Shown one piece after another: positions 31,550 through 39,597 of a stretch of 44,650 bases of DNA (position 1 is the stretch's first letter; every line of letters begins with the position of its first letter). This stretch comes from Holophagales bacterium (GTDB taxonomy: Bacteria > Acidobacteriota > Thermoanaerobaculia > UBA5066), in NCBI GenBank assembly GCA_016714815.1, contig JADKBZ010000027.1, positions 1 to 44,650 of the forward strand, read 5' to 3'. Made by a program: the position numbers and the translations under genes. The notes below the pieces were generated by a model that saw only the letters and a list, made by a program, of their open reading frames with translations, ran no database searches and had not been told where the DNA came from.

Positions 31550-34528
31550 ATGGTGCGATCCCGGTTCGCCCTTCTGTTCGCCGTTTGTCTGGTGGTCGTT
31601 CTCCACGCGCCGACGGCGCTCGCCCAGTCCGCGGCGACGACGGGAGCGATCGAGGGGACCGTCGTGGACGAGTCGGGCGGCGTCCTGCCGGGGGTTTCCG
31701 TTGCCCTCCGGAACACGGCGACGAACTACGAAGCGACGGTCGTGACGGGGCCGAACGGGCGGTTCCGCGGGCCGCTCCTTCCGCTCGGGCCCTACAGGAT
31801 CACGGCGACGCTTTTCGGGTTCGCGAAGTCGGTCCGTGAAGGGGTGAACCTCGCCGTTGGCCAGTCGGTGAACCTCGCCCTCACGATGAAGCTCGCGACG
31901 AAGGCCGAGGAGATCGTCGTGACGGCCGAGAATCCGGTCATCGAGACGACCCGGTCGGAAGGGTCGACGCGCATCGACACGATCGCCATCCGGGAGCTTC
32001 CGAACAACGGCCGCAACTTCCTCGACTTCACGAAGCTCACCCCGGGAGTCGCCATCGTGCAGGGGCCCGACGGAGACGAGCTCACCATCAACGGCCAGAA
32101 GGGGATCCAGAACAACGTCTCGGTCGACGGGGCGGACTTCAACAACCCGTTCTTCGGCGAGCAGCGGGGCGGCCAGCGCCCGGCCTTCACGTTCAACCTC
32201 GACGCGGTCCAGGAGGTCGTCGTCATCGCCGACGGCGCCAACGCCGAATACGGACGTTCCTCTTCGGGCTTCGTGAACGTCATCACGAAGTCGGGGACGA
32301 ACACCCTCGCCGGGACGGTCCACCTCTTCTACAAGAACGACTCCCTGGCGTCGGAGGCGACGAGGGCCGACGGGACGTCTGCGCCCAAGTTCGACTCGAG
32401 CCAGCTGCAGGGCGGGTTCACTCTCGGCGGGCCGCTGATGAAGGACAGGCTCTTCTTCTTCGCGGCCGTCGACGCCCAGGGCGGGACCTCGACGAAGCAG
32501 ACCGACCCGAACCGGATCGAGCAGAGGGTCGTCGACTACTTCGCGAGCATCGGGAGCCCGGACGAGAACGGCCCGATCGACCGGAGCAACGACGCCTTCG
32601 TGGCCCTCGGCAAGGTGGACTGGTTCGTCTCGCCGCGGCACACCGCCACCCTCCGGGGGACGTACACGAAGTCGAGCCAGGAGAACGGGACGTTCGACGT
32701 CGACTCGTGGGGGCGGAGCGCGAACGCCACGGAAGACAACTGGTCCCGGTCGCTGAGCGGGACGCTGATCTCGAACTTCACCTCCACCCTGAACGAGTTC
32801 CGGTTCCAGCTCGCCCGGGAGGACCGCCCCCGCCCGTACACCGGCCCGAACATCACGGGCCAGAGCCGGCCGCTCCCCGACACCGCCTTCGACTTCGGAA
32901 AGAGCTACCGATTCGGGGAGCCGTTCTTCATTCCGGTGGACTACCACGACACGCGGATCCAGCTCAACGACAACGTGACGGTCCTGAAGGGCAATCACGA
33001 GCTGAAGGCGGGCTTCGAGTTCAACCGGGTCGAGGCCTCCCAGGTCTTCCGCGGCTTCGCGAACGGACGCTTCATCTTCAGCTCGACGGACGGCTTCCTG
33101 AACTACGCGCGGAACAGGTATTACGTCGAGTGCTCCGACGGATCCTCGAACGCCCAGGGGATCTGCCCGGCCGGGACGACGGTCACCGGGCCGGTCCTCC
33201 TCTACCTCCAGCAGGCGGGCGTCGGAGGGATCACCGCCGAGCAGGCCGGGACGCAGACGATCCGCCAGGACGAGCCGGCGGTCTTCATCCAGGACAAGTG
33301 GCAGCCGGTCTCGAACCTGACGGTCCAGCTCGGCCTTCGCTGGGAGGCCCAGATCGAGCCCGACCCGATCACTCCCGCGGACGAGGTCTTCTTCGCGGAC
33401 TTCATCGGAAAGACGTCGAAGGGCCAGGCGTTCCCGTCGGACGGCAACATCCCCTCCGACAAGAGCATGTGGCAGCCGCGCATCGGCATCACGTGGGACC
33501 CGACGAACGACGGCCGGACCGTCGTGAGGGCCAACGCCGGCCTCTACTACGCCCGGATCGCGGGGCTGACACTCGCCTCGACCCGGTCGACGAACGGCAG
33601 CCTCGGGCAGAGCCTCTACCGCGACAGCTCGCTGACGGGGGTCCTCGGCCCGGTCCCGGCCTATCCGAACCTGATCCCGCAGTCGGAGATCGGGACTCCG
33701 TTCCGGCCGGACGTCTTCGTCACCTCGACGGACTTCCAGAACCCCAGGACGCTGGCCGCCAGCGTCGGCATCGAGCGCGAGGTCCTCAAGGACTACGGGT
33801 TCCTGCTCAAGTACAACTACGCGAAGACGACGCACCTGACCCGCTTCGTGAACCGCAACGACGCCCTGCTCGGCTCTCCCTGGTCGACCGGGCTGAACGG
33901 AGGGCCGAACGGCGTCGGGTCGCTGACGGTCGTCGAATCCTCCGCCCGGAGCCTCTACCAGGGCGTCACGTTCGGACTGAACAAGCGGTGGTCGAACAAT
34001 TACCAGTTCCAGGTGAACTACACGCTCTCGTGGGACAAGTCGGATGACGACAACGAGAGGGACCCGTTCTCTCTCCGGTACGCGAAGGTCACCGACCTCG
34101 AGGCGGAGTACGGCTACTCCGACCGCGACCAGCGGCACCGGCTGAACGGGGTCTTCATCTGGAAGGCGCCGGGCGACGTGAACGTGAACTTCCGCTACTC
34201 GTACCGCTCGGCGCAGCCGAAGTCGATCACCGCGACCGGCGCCGACGCGAACACCCCGCAGGACCGGATCAACGCGGATGGCACCGTCACGCAGAGGAAC
34301 CTGGGCCGGAAGGACAACCAGTTCTCCTCGCTCGACCTCCGGCTCTCCCGCGCCTTCGAGCTCGGCGGGTTCCAGGTCGAGCCGATCCTCGAGTGCTTCA
34401 ACCTCCTCAATTCCAAGAACCTGAAGACGCCCGAGGTGACGAACCTGATCTTCAACTTCGACGGAACCGTCCAGAGCGGCCTCGGCGACCCGCGTCAGGT
34501 GCAGTTGGGCCTGCGCGTCGTCTTCTGA
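31550..34528 (+). CDS. TonB-dependent receptor with N-terminal carboxypeptidase-regulatory domain (Oar-like)
   Basis: 992 residues. A signal peptide ends near ALAQS (about 25). The CarboxypepD_reg beta-sandwich follows at about 30-115 (GAIEGTVVDESGGVLPGVSV, then GPNGRFRGPLLPLGPYRI). The plug domain is at about 120-240 (VTAENPVIETTRSEGSTRI, ELPNNGRNFLDF, NAEYGRSSSGFVNVITKSGT), then a long beta-barrel ending in aromatic GLRVVF. This architecture is very abundant in Acidobacteriota and in myxobacterial Oar. It probably imports or binds a large polymeric substrate across the outer membrane, and the sequence does not reveal which. AAGGAG lies about seven bases before ATG 31550. It has its own promoter candidate and is followed by strong hairpins, so it is likely monocistronic. 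Confidence 0.92.
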   Translation: MVRSRFALLFAVCLVVVLHAPTALAQSAATTGAIEGTVVDESGGVLPGVSVALRNTATNYEATVVTGPNGRFRGPLLPLGPYRITATLFGFAKSVREGVNLAVGQSVNLALTMKLATKAEEIVVTAENPVIETTRSEGSTRIDTIAIRELPNNGRNFLDFTKLTPGVAIVQGPDGDELTINGQKGIQNNVSVDGADFNNPFFGEQRGGQRPAFTFNLDAVQEVVVIADGANAEYGRSSSGFVNVITKSGTNTLAGTVHLFYKNDSLASEATRADGTSAPKFDSSQLQGGFTLGGPLMKDRLFFFAAVDAQGGTSTKQTDPNRIEQRVVDYFASIGSPDENGPIDRSNDAFVALGKVDWFVSPRHTATLRGTYTKSSQENGTFDVDSWGRSANATEDNWSRSLSGTLISNFTSTLNEFRFQLAREDRPRPYTGPNITGQSRPLPDTAFDFGKSYRFGEPFFIPVDYHDTRIQLNDNVTVLKGNHELKAGFEFNRVEASQVFRGFANGRFIFSSTDGFLNYARNRYYVECSDGSSNAQGICPAGTTVTGPVLLYLQQAGVGGITAEQAGTQTIRQDEPAVFIQDKWQPVSNLTVQLGLRWEAQIEPDPITPADEVFFADFIGKTSKGQAFPSDGNIPSDKSMWQPRIGITWDPTNDGRTVVRANAGLYYARIAGLTLASTRSTNGSLGQSLYRDSSLTGVLGPVPAYPNLIPQSEIGTPFRPDVFVTSTDFQNPRTLAASVGIEREVLKDYGFLLKYNYAKTTHLTRFVNRNDALLGSPWSTGLNGGPNGVGSLTVVESSARSLYQGVTFGLNKRWSNNYQFQVNYTLSWDKSDDDNERDPFSLRYAKVTDLEAEYGYSDRDQRHRLNGVFIWKAPGDVNVNFRYSYRSAQPKSITATGADANTPQDRINADGTVTQRNLGRKDNQFSSLDLRLSRAFELGGFQVEPILECFNLLNSKNLKTPEVTNLIFNFDGTVQSGLGDPRQVQLGLRVVF

Positions 34529-34532
34529 CCGA

Positions 34533-34557
34533 GCGCGGGAGGAGGATCCTCCCGCGT
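34533..34557 (+). terminator. Hairpin after TonB receptor gene (terminator-like, no U-tract)
   Basis: A perfect 10-base stem, CGCGGGAGGA (34534-34543) with TCCTCCCGCG (34547-34556), closes on a GGA loop five bases after the receptor stop codon. An outer G-T pair extends it by one. No run of T follows, so if it terminates transcription it may need Rho or work as an RNA-end stabiliser. It contains no SD-like site placed for the next gene. Confidence 0.6.
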
Positions 34558-34565
34558 GCTAGATT
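34557..34565 (+). promoter_or_regulatory. Extended -10 candidate for the PTPS/surE/pcm gene group
   Basis: TGCTAGATT reads as an extended -10 element (TGnTAnnnT) immediately after the first hairpin and about 60 bases before GTG 34631. No -35 is evident because the hairpin occupies that place, which is common for extended -10 promoters. If correct, the transcript begins near 34572 and carries the next two hairpins as its 5' leader. Confidence 0.35.
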
Positions 34566-34573
34566 CCACAGCT

Positions 34574-34617
34574 GGGCGCCCGGCGGGAACGCCGGGCGCC
34601 CTTGCCCCTTCCGGGGC
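34574..34617 (+). other. Two tandem hairpins in the leader of the PTPS-like gene
   Basis: First, a perfect 12-base stem, GGGCGCCCGGCG (34574-34585) with CGCCGGGCGCCC (34590-34601), closes on a GGAA tetraloop of the GNRA type. Second, GCCCC (34604-34608) pairs with GGGGC across a TTCC loop, ending at 34617. They lie between the candidate -10 at 34560 and GTG 34631. They could be a second terminator, or stable structures in the 5' leader that control translation. The second stem ends right at the GGGAG that may serve as the ribosome site. Confidence 0.55.
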
Positions 34618-34630
34618 GGGAGTCGACCCC

Positions 34631-35068
34631 GTGACAGAGAACGACGCGGCGCGGCCGCTCACTCGCATTACCACCAGCGCCACCTTCAGCTCCGCGCACC
34701 GGCTCCACAACCCCGCGCGGGACGACGAGTGGAACCGCGCGGTCTTCGGCAAGTGCAACAACCCCCACGGGCACGGGCACACGTATGGGCTCGAGATCAC
34801 CGTCGAAGGGGAGATCGACCCTGAAAAGGGCTGGGTCCTCGACTTCTCCGAGCTCAAGAGGCTCGTCCACGAGCGGATCGTGAAGAAGTGCGACTGCCGG
34901 AACCTGAACTCCGACGTCGATTTCCTCGCGGACGTGATCCCGACGGCCGAGAACCTCGCCGTCCGCTTCTGGGACGAGCTCGCCCCGCACACGCGCCCGG
35001 CCCGCCTCGTGCAGGTCGTCCTTCACGAGACGGAGCGCAACAAGGTCGTCTACAGGGGCGGGGCGTGA
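34631..35068 (+). CDS. 6-pyruvoyl-tetrahydropterin synthase / 6-carboxytetrahydropterin synthase (QueD) family protein
   Basis: 145 residues. The zinc-binding His residues are in FSSAHRLHN and in PHGHGHTYGLEI. The catalytic Cys is in FGKCNNPHGHGH. VLDFSELK is the conserved strand, and IPTAEN plus LHETERNKVVY complete the substrate site with Glu. The FGKCNNPHGHGH form with a longer DDEWNRAVFG insert is closer to PTPS-type proteins than to minimal QueD. It could make 6-carboxytetrahydropterin for queuosine or a tetrahydropterin cofactor; no other que genes are nearby to decide. GTG 34631 is preferred over an upstream GTG at 34556 because the extra residues would be encoded by the hairpins. Its TGA overlaps ATG of surE (TGATG). 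Confidence 0.88.
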   Translation: MTENDAARPLTRITTSATFSSAHRLHNPARDDEWNRAVFGKCNNPHGHGHTYGLEITVEGEIDPEKGWVLDFSELKRLVHERIVKKCDCRNLNSDVDFLADVIPTAENLAVRFWDELAPHTRPARLVQVVLHETERNKVVYRGGA

Positions 35069-35841
35069 TGCGGGCCCTCGTCTCGAACGACGACGGGATC
35101 CACAGCCCCGGGATCGAGGCGCTCGAGCGGGCCGCGAAGGCGGCCGGATTCGAGACCTACGTCGTCGCCCCCGATCGCGAGCAGAGCGCGACGTCGCACG
35201 CCCTGACGCTGCACCGGCCGCTTCGGGTCGTGAAGACCGCCGAGCGTTCCTGGGTCGTCGACGGGACGCCGACCGATTGCGTGAACCTCGCCATCTGCAG
35301 CGTCCTCAGGGACGTGCGGCCCGACTTCGTCTTCTCGGGCATCAACCAGGGACCGAACCTCGGGGACGACGTGACCTATTCCGGGACGGTCGCGGCCGCG
35401 TTCGAGGGGACGCTGCAGGGGATCCCGTCGATCGCGTTCTCGCTGGACTACCGGCGGGACCAGGCCGACACCCCGCCCGATTTCACGCACGCCGAGGCGA
35501 TGGCGGAAGAGGTCATCCGGCTGGCCCTCTCGCGGCCGATGGGCGCGGACATCCTCTGGAACGTGAATATTCCGGCCGGGAGGCCGGCGGGGATCCGCGC
35601 GACGCGGATGGGGCGCCGCCGCTACGGCGAGAGCGTCGTGGAGAAGATCGACCCGCGCGGCCGGCCCTACTACTGGATCGGCGGCGCGCACATCGACACG
35701 CACGAGGACGGGAGCGACCTGACGACCGTCGCGGGGGGGCACGTTTCCGTGACGCCCCTCCACCTCGACCTGACGGCGTACCGGGCTCTCGAGGACCTGG
35801 CCGACCGGCTGAGCGGAAGCCACGCCAACGGCGCCTCCTGA
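35068..35841 (+). CDS. surE: 5'/3'-nucleotidase SurE
   Basis: 257 residues, the family length. The metal-binding N-terminus is VSNDDGIHSPGI (two Asp). It continues with VVAPDREQSATSHALTLHRP, DGTPTDCVNLAI, FVFSGINQGPNLGDDVTYSG (Asn metal ligand, substrate loop), TVAAAFEG, and a C-terminal VSVTPLHLDLTAY. SurE removes phosphate from nucleoside monophosphates in the cytoplasm and is linked to stationary-phase survival. It sits directly before pcm, the same pairing as in E. coli and many other bacteria, which supports a shared damage-control role. The start ATG overlaps the previous gene by one base. Confidence 0.95.
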   Translation: MRALVSNDDGIHSPGIEALERAAKAAGFETYVVAPDREQSATSHALTLHRPLRVVKTAERSWVVDGTPTDCVNLAICSVLRDVRPDFVFSGINQGPNLGDDVTYSGTVAAAFEGTLQGIPSIAFSLDYRRDQADTPPDFTHAEAMAEEVIRLALSRPMGADILWNVNIPAGRPAGIRATRMGRRRYGESVVEKIDPRGRPYYWIGGAHIDTHEDGSDLTTVAGGHVSVTPLHLDLTAYRALEDLADRLSGSHANGAS

Positions 35842-35844
35842 CGC

Positions 35845-35850
35845 TAAGAT
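35845..35850 (+). promoter_or_regulatory. Candidate -10 (TAAGAT) giving a leaderless pcm transcript
   Basis: TAAGAT lies six bases before GTG 35857, so initiation at normal distance would begin on the start codon itself. No SD-like sequence precedes this GTG. Similar TAnnnT elements precede 36873, 39990 and possibly 23759 in this window. This supports a leaderless promoter class, though each case alone is weak. Confidence 0.35.
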
Positions 35851-35856
35851 CCCGGC

Positions 35857-36558
35857 GTGAGGCCGGAGGATCCCGAAGTCGCGCGCGCCGCGAGGGCGGG
35901 TGCGGAGGCGCGGCGCGCGATGGTCGCCCGGATCGTCGCGGCGGGCCTCGTCTCGGACCCGCGGGTCATCGAAGCGCTCGGCGTCGTTCCCCGGCACCTG
36001 TTCGTCCCGAAGGCCCTGGCCGCCGAGGCCTACGGAGATCACGCCCTTCCGATCGGCGCCGGCCAGACGATCACGCAGGCCGCCAACGTCGGACGCGCGG
36101 CCGAGCTCGCGGCGATCCGGCCGGGCGCCCGCGTCCTCGAGGTCGGGACCGGGTCGGGCTACCAGGCGGCCGTCCTGGCCGAGCTCGCCGGCCAGGTCTT
36201 TTCGCTGGAGCGGATCCCGGAGCTGGCCGCCGAAGCCCGGCGCCTTCTCGCGACTCTCGGCGTGAAGAACGTCTCGGTCAAGGTCTTCGACGGGACCTAC
36301 GGCTGGCGCGAGCACGCTCCCTACGACGCCATCGTCGTCGCCGCCGCCGCGCCCGACGTCCCGGCGCCCCTCGTCTCGCAGCTTTCGGCGACCGGCCGCC
36401 TCGTCGTCCCGGTCGGCCCCGCGAACCGGCAGCGCCTCCTCGTGGTGAAGAAGCTCCCGAGTGGCCGGACGCGGACGGAAGACGCCGGGGACGTGGCCTA
36501 CGTTCCCCTCGTCGGGAAGTTCGGCTGGGACGCTCCTGCGGCCCAGGATCGCAGATGA
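35857..36558 (+). CDS. pcm: Protein-L-isoaspartate O-methyltransferase
   Basis: 233 residues. A helical N-terminus contains ALGVVPRHLFVP and the active-site loop AYGDHALPIGAGQTITQAAN. The usual Ser-x-Pro after GQTI is changed (ITQAAN instead of ISQPYM). The SAM site is VLEVGTGSGYQAAVLAELAG, followed by VFSLERIPELAAEAR, YDAIVVAAAAPDVP and the C-terminal RLVVPVG. It methylates isoaspartyl residues in damaged proteins. It lies 15 bases after surE and overlaps the acylphosphatase (ATGA). GTG 35857 is the only start close to the conserved N-terminus; it has no ribosome site and a -10-like TAAGAT six bases away. Confidence 0.93.
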   Translation: MRPEDPEVARAARAGAEARRAMVARIVAAGLVSDPRVIEALGVVPRHLFVPKALAAEAYGDHALPIGAGQTITQAANVGRAAELAAIRPGARVLEVGTGSGYQAAVLAELAGQVFSLERIPELAAEARRLLATLGVKNVSVKVFDGTYGWREHAPYDAIVVAAAAPDVPAPLVSQLSATGRLVVPVGPANRQRLLVVKKLPSGRTRTEDAGDVAYVPLVGKFGWDAPAAQDRR

Positions 36559-36857
36559 CGAGCGGATTCGAGAGCGCGGCGCGGCGCTGGCTCGTCTCGG
36601 GACGCGTGCAGGGGGTCGGCTACCGCGCCTTCGCGGCCCGGACGGCGCGCGGGCTGGGTCTCTCCGGCGGCGCTTCGAATCTCCCCGGCGGGCAGGTTCT
36701 CGTCGTGGCGGAGGGGCCGTCCCACGCCCTCGACCGGCTCGAGGCGGCGCTCTGGGAAGGGTCCCGGTTCGCCCGCGTCCAGCGGGTCGAGACCTCGGAC
36801 GCGTCTCCGGCGGATCTCCTCGGGGAGTTCGACGCCGAGTTTCGCCGGGAACGGTAG
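36555..36857 (+). CDS. Acylphosphatase
   Basis: 100 residues. The catalytic loop VSGRVQGVGYRAF (about 14-26) contains the phosphate-binding Arg. ARGLGLSGGASNLPGGQVLV carries the catalytic Asn (in ASNLPGG, family form VRNLPDG) and the family fold continues to LEAALWEGSRFARV. It hydrolyses acyl phosphates such as acetyl or carbamoyl phosphate. ATG 36555 overlaps the pcm stop, so the two are coupled. Its C-terminus is followed after 15 bases by the c-di-GMP protein, with a TAGAAT box overlapping its last codons. Confidence 0.92.
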   Translation: MTSGFESAARRWLVSGRVQGVGYRAFAARTARGLGLSGGASNLPGGQVLVVAEGPSHALDRLEAALWEGSRFARVQRVETSDASPADLLGEFDAEFRRER

Positions 36858-36860
36858 AAT
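36855..36860 (+). promoter_or_regulatory. Candidate -10 (TAGAAT) before the REC-GGDEF-EAL gene
   Basis: TAGAAT is twelve bases before ATG 36873. Initiation seven bases downstream would leave a leader of about six bases and no room for a ribosome site. None is visible: the sequence between is CCCGACGCCCTG. The box overlaps the end of the acylphosphatase coding region. Support is by position and consensus only. Confidence 0.35.
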
Positions 36861-36872
36861 CCCGACGCCCTG

Positions 36873-38534
36873 ATGTCTGGAAAAAGGATCCTCGTGGTGG
36901 ACGACGACGCCGAGGTTCGGTCCGTCGTCGAAGCCGTCCTCTCGTCCGCCGGCTTCGATCCGCTCGGAGCCGCGAACGGGAGTGAAGGGATCGAGCGCGC
37001 CGTCCAGGAGCGGCCGGATCTCGTCCTGCTCGACGTCGTGATGCCGGACCTCTCGGGCTGGGAAGTCTGCGCGACGCTCCGGAGCCTTCCCGAGACCTCC
37101 TCGATCCCGGTCGTCATGCTGACCGTGAAGTCCGAGATCCGCGACTTCGTCGCGGGGCGTCAGGCCGGCGCCGTCGATTTCGTCACGAAACCCTTCACGA
37201 AGGCGCGCCTCGTCGAGGCGGTCGAATCCGCCCTCGGCGGGCGCGAGGACGCGCGCCCCGAGGCGCCCGGCCGGGAGATGCCGGAGCGCCGGTCCCGCGG
37301 GCTCCTCCTCGACCCTCTCACGGGCCTGCCGACCATCCCGGTCGTCGTCGACGCCCTTCGGGAGAAGCTCCTCGTCGACCAGGACCTCGGGGTCTTCCTG
37401 ATCGACGTCGACGCGGTGGCGTCCCTGGAGGACCACTACGGTTGGGAGCTCGTCGACGAGGTCGTGCGGGAGGCCGCCGGCGGCCTTCGCCGCCTCGTCG
37501 GAACGCTCTTTGCGACCAGCGATCTCCTCGCGGTGCCCCGGTCCGGATCGTCGGCCCTCGTCGCTTTCGTCGCCCTGCCGCCGGGCCGGGGAGAGCAGGA
37601 GTCCTCCGCGCGGCTCGGGCGCAAGGCCCGGCAGGTGGAGGAGTCGCTCGGGGCGCTTCTCGGCGAGCGGTTTCTCGGCCGCGTTCACCGCCGGCTCGAG
37701 GTGATCGTCTCGGCGTCGCGGCTCCGGTACAACCCGCTGGTCCGGGTCGAGCGGCTCGTCGAACGCGCCCTGGCGGAGGCGGCCGCCGCCGCATCCTCGA
37801 GGGAGGGAGAGCGGGTCGCTACGCAGGGGGACGAGTTCGCCGCGCTTCTGAGGCAACGGGCCATCGACACCGTCTACCAGCCGATCCGCGACCTGGCGAC
37901 GGGGGAGGTCGTGGCCTGGGAGGCTCTCTCGCGCGGGCCGGCCGGGACCGGCTTCGAGAGCCCGGAGGTCCTTTTCGACTACGCCTCGCGGCACGGCCGG
38001 GTCCTGCCTCTGGAGGAGATCTGCGTCGGCTTTTCCGCGGCCCGTTTCGGCGCGCGCGAGGACGGCCTCCTCTTCGTGAACGTGGAGACGGTCGTCGTGA
38101 ACGAGCTCGCCCGGGGCGGCCTCGAGATCCTCGGTCCGCTCGTGGCGCTCGGCCCGTCGGTCGTCCTCGAGATCACGGAGCGGGGGGCCATCCCGGATTT
38201 CGACCTGTTCCGGGAAGGGATCAGCTCCCTTCGGCGGGCGGGCTTCCGGTTCGCGCTCGACGACGCCGGCTCCGGCCACGCCTCCCTCCACGCGATCGCC
38301 GAACTCCGGCCTGACTTCCTCAAGATCTCCCAGGCCCTCGTGACGGGTCCCCACCGGGACGGCATCAAGAGCGAGATCGTCGAAATGCTCGTTCGGCTCG
38401 GGGGGAAGATCGGCGCCGTGACGGTGGCCGAGGGGATCGAGACGGAAGAAGACCTCGCCGCCGTCCGTCAGCTCGGGGTGGCGCTCGGCCAGGGGTTCCT
38501 CCTCGGCCGGCCGGCCCCCGTGCCCGGGCGTTGA
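36873..38534 (+). CDS. Response regulator with degenerate GGDEF and EAL domains (c-di-GMP phosphodiesterase candidate)
   Basis: 553 residues. The REC domain (about 5-122) has ILVVDDDAEVRS, Asp54 in LVLLDVVMPDLSG, and Lys in FVTKPFTK. A GGDEF-like domain (about 148-290) starts DPLTGLPTIPVVVDALREKL, but the active-site loop reads PRSGSSALVAF instead of GGDEF, so no cyclase activity is expected. The EAL domain (about 310-545) keeps EAL (350-352), the Asn of FVNVE, Glu of LEITERG, the Asp pair of ALDDAGSGH, Lys of PDFLKIS, Glu of VAEGIE and Gln of GQGF. These are the residues needed for Mg-dependent hydrolysis of c-di-GMP. A phosphorylation-controlled c-di-GMP hydrolase near a polysaccharide locus fits biofilm control, but a regulatory link is inference. 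Confidence 0.88.
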   Translation: MSGKRILVVDDDAEVRSVVEAVLSSAGFDPLGAANGSEGIERAVQERPDLVLLDVVMPDLSGWEVCATLRSLPETSSIPVVMLTVKSEIRDFVAGRQAGAVDFVTKPFTKARLVEAVESALGGREDARPEAPGREMPERRSRGLLLDPLTGLPTIPVVVDALREKLLVDQDLGVFLIDVDAVASLEDHYGWELVDEVVREAAGGLRRLVGTLFATSDLLAVPRSGSSALVAFVALPPGRGEQESSARLGRKARQVEESLGALLGERFLGRVHRRLEVIVSASRLRYNPLVRVERLVERALAEAAAAASSREGERVATQGDEFAALLRQRAIDTVYQPIRDLATGEVVAWEALSRGPAGTGFESPEVLFDYASRHGRVLPLEEICVGFSAARFGAREDGLLFVNVETVVVNELARGGLEILGPLVALGPSVVLEITERGAIPDFDLFREGISSLRRAGFRFALDDAGSGHASLHAIAELRPDFLKISQALVTGPHRDGIKSEIVEMLVRLGGKIGAVTVAEGIETEEDLAAVRQLGVALGQGFLLGRPAPVPGR

Positions 38535-38608
38535 CGGCGATTCCGCGGGGGAGCGGCGGGCGCGCCGGGAAGTCGATTTGGGGCGATCATCCGGGCGAGG
38601 AGATCTCC

Positions 38609-39010
38609 ATGACCGAGCAAGAGAACGACGGACCGGAGCTTCCCGAGGGGTTCGAGAAGGTGGAAGCGACCGTCTGCCGCCGTGGAGAGGAGCTGATCGT
38701 CTTCGGCGCTCTCGAGGAGGGTCCGTTCGTCTTCCACCTCAGGCTCGCCCGAAAGGAAGAAGACTTCGGCCCGCCGCCCCCCGGCTTCGGCTGGACCGGC
38801 GAGGAGCGCCCCCCGAAGAAGGGGGAGTGGTTCTGGTCCGAGCTCAGGGGGCGCGCCATTCAGGCCGTGAAGGACGAGACGGGGGTGAACCAGTTCGGGG
38901 AGCCGACGGGCGGCCGGAGGATCCTCAAGCCGCTCGGGACGTCGGGCCGCGCGGTTCCCGTTCCCCGGACGGGACTGCGCCTCGTGAAGGACGACGATTC
39001 GGCGGGTTGA
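38609..39010 (+). CDS. Small protein of unknown function
   Basis: 133 residues, not recognised. ATG 38609 has CGAGGAGA just upstream. The protein is acidic at the N-terminus (MTEQENDGPELPEGFEKVEA), then has a beta-rich section (ELIVFGALEEGPFVFHLRLA), a Pro/Gly loop (FGPPPPGFGWTGEERPPKKG) and a conserved-looking EWFWSELRGRAIQAVKDET. No signal peptide or membrane helix is seen. It stands alone after the c-di-GMP gene and ends one base before the stop of the convergent gene at 39011. Codon use and composition match its neighbours, so it looks like a native cytoplasmic protein. Confidence 0.75.
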   Translation: MTEQENDGPELPEGFEKVEATVCRRGEELIVFGALEEGPFVFHLRLARKEEDFGPPPPGFGWTGEERPPKKGEWFWSELRGRAIQAVKDETGVNQFGEPTGGRRILKPLGTSGRAVPVPRTGLRLVKDDDSAG

Positions 39011-39412
39011 TCAGGCGGACGCGGCCGGAGGCGTTCCGGCGGGCGGATCGCCTTCGTCCTCGGCGTGGCGGGTCACCGCGAGGTAGACCCTCAGGTCGTC
39101 GAGGACCGCGTCGAGGGCCGCTTCCTTCGAGGAGGCGAAAAACGGCTCGTCTGTGACGAACCCGCCCGGGACCTGCCACGGCACCAGGATCGTCTCCCAG
39201 GTCGTCGCCATTCCGTTCTCGTCGTCCGGCATTCCGGGAGGGTGGACGCCGTACTCGAGGTGCCTCCAGGTCCGGCAGCGGTACTGGCCCGGGTTCTCCA
39301 CGTCTTCGAAGACCTCCACCCGGATGTCCGCAGGCTCCCCGTCCAGGATCGTCTCCACCTCGGCGACCTCGACGAGGCGGAAGACGGCAAGCTGCGGGCG
39401 AAGCGACGGCAT
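39011..39412 (-). CDS. Small protein of unknown function
   Basis: 133 residues, not recognised. It reads MPSLRPQLAVFRLVEVAEVE, then DIRVEVFEDVENPGQYRCRT, WRHLEYGVHPPG, ATTWETILVPW, and an Ala/Pro-rich tail. The pattern of aromatic and acidic strands suggests a single compact beta-rich domain with a C-terminal helix (SSKEAALDAVLDDLRVYLA). There is no signal peptide or Cys cluster. It is convergent with the gene at 38609: the two stop codons abut exactly. Function cannot be inferred. Confidence 0.7.
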   Translation of the reverse strand: MPSLRPQLAVFRLVEVAEVETILDGEPADIRVEVFEDVENPGQYRCRTWRHLEYGVHPPGMPDDENGMATTWETILVPWQVPGGFVTDEPFFASSKEAALDAVLDDLRVYLAVTRHAEDEGDPPAGTPPAASA

Positions 39413-39484
39413 GAGGCGATCTCGAGTCTGGTCGGGCCTGCCCGGGCGGGAGAGGCGACGGGGGCCTGGCCGAAAGGGAATGAG

Positions 39485-39561
39485 TGGTGGGCCCGGCGCG
39501 ACTCGAACGCGCGACCTGCGGTTTAGGAAACCGACGCTCTATCCACCTGAGCTACGGGCCC
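39485..39561 (-). tRNA. tRNA-Arg (anticodon CCT)
   Basis: Minus-strand sequence of 77 bases including an encoded CCA. The acceptor stem is GGGCCCG with CGGGCCC, the D-arm GCTCAGGTGGATAGAGC, the anticodon arm CGGT-TTCCTAA-ACCG with anticodon CCT, and the T-arm GCGCG-TTCGAGT-CGCGC. It reads AGG arginine codons. The acceptor arms are each nearly self-complementary (GGGCCC). A TACACT with TTCCTC 17 bases further up lies about 37 bases before the 5' end on the same strand. Confidence 0.96.
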
Positions 39562-39597
39562 GATCCTGGGGAGCCGCCCGGAGGCGGCGGGAGGCGG

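Noticed and set aside
28028..34138. Two minus-strand open frames of about 884 codons each opposite the hybrid kinase and the TonB receptor
   Set aside because: Both are shadows of strongly supported plus-strand proteins; the translations have no recognisable domain.
34556..34630. Upstream GTG start for the PTPS-like gene
   Set aside because: The added residues would be encoded by the two perfect hairpins; GTG 34631 gives a normal family N-terminus.
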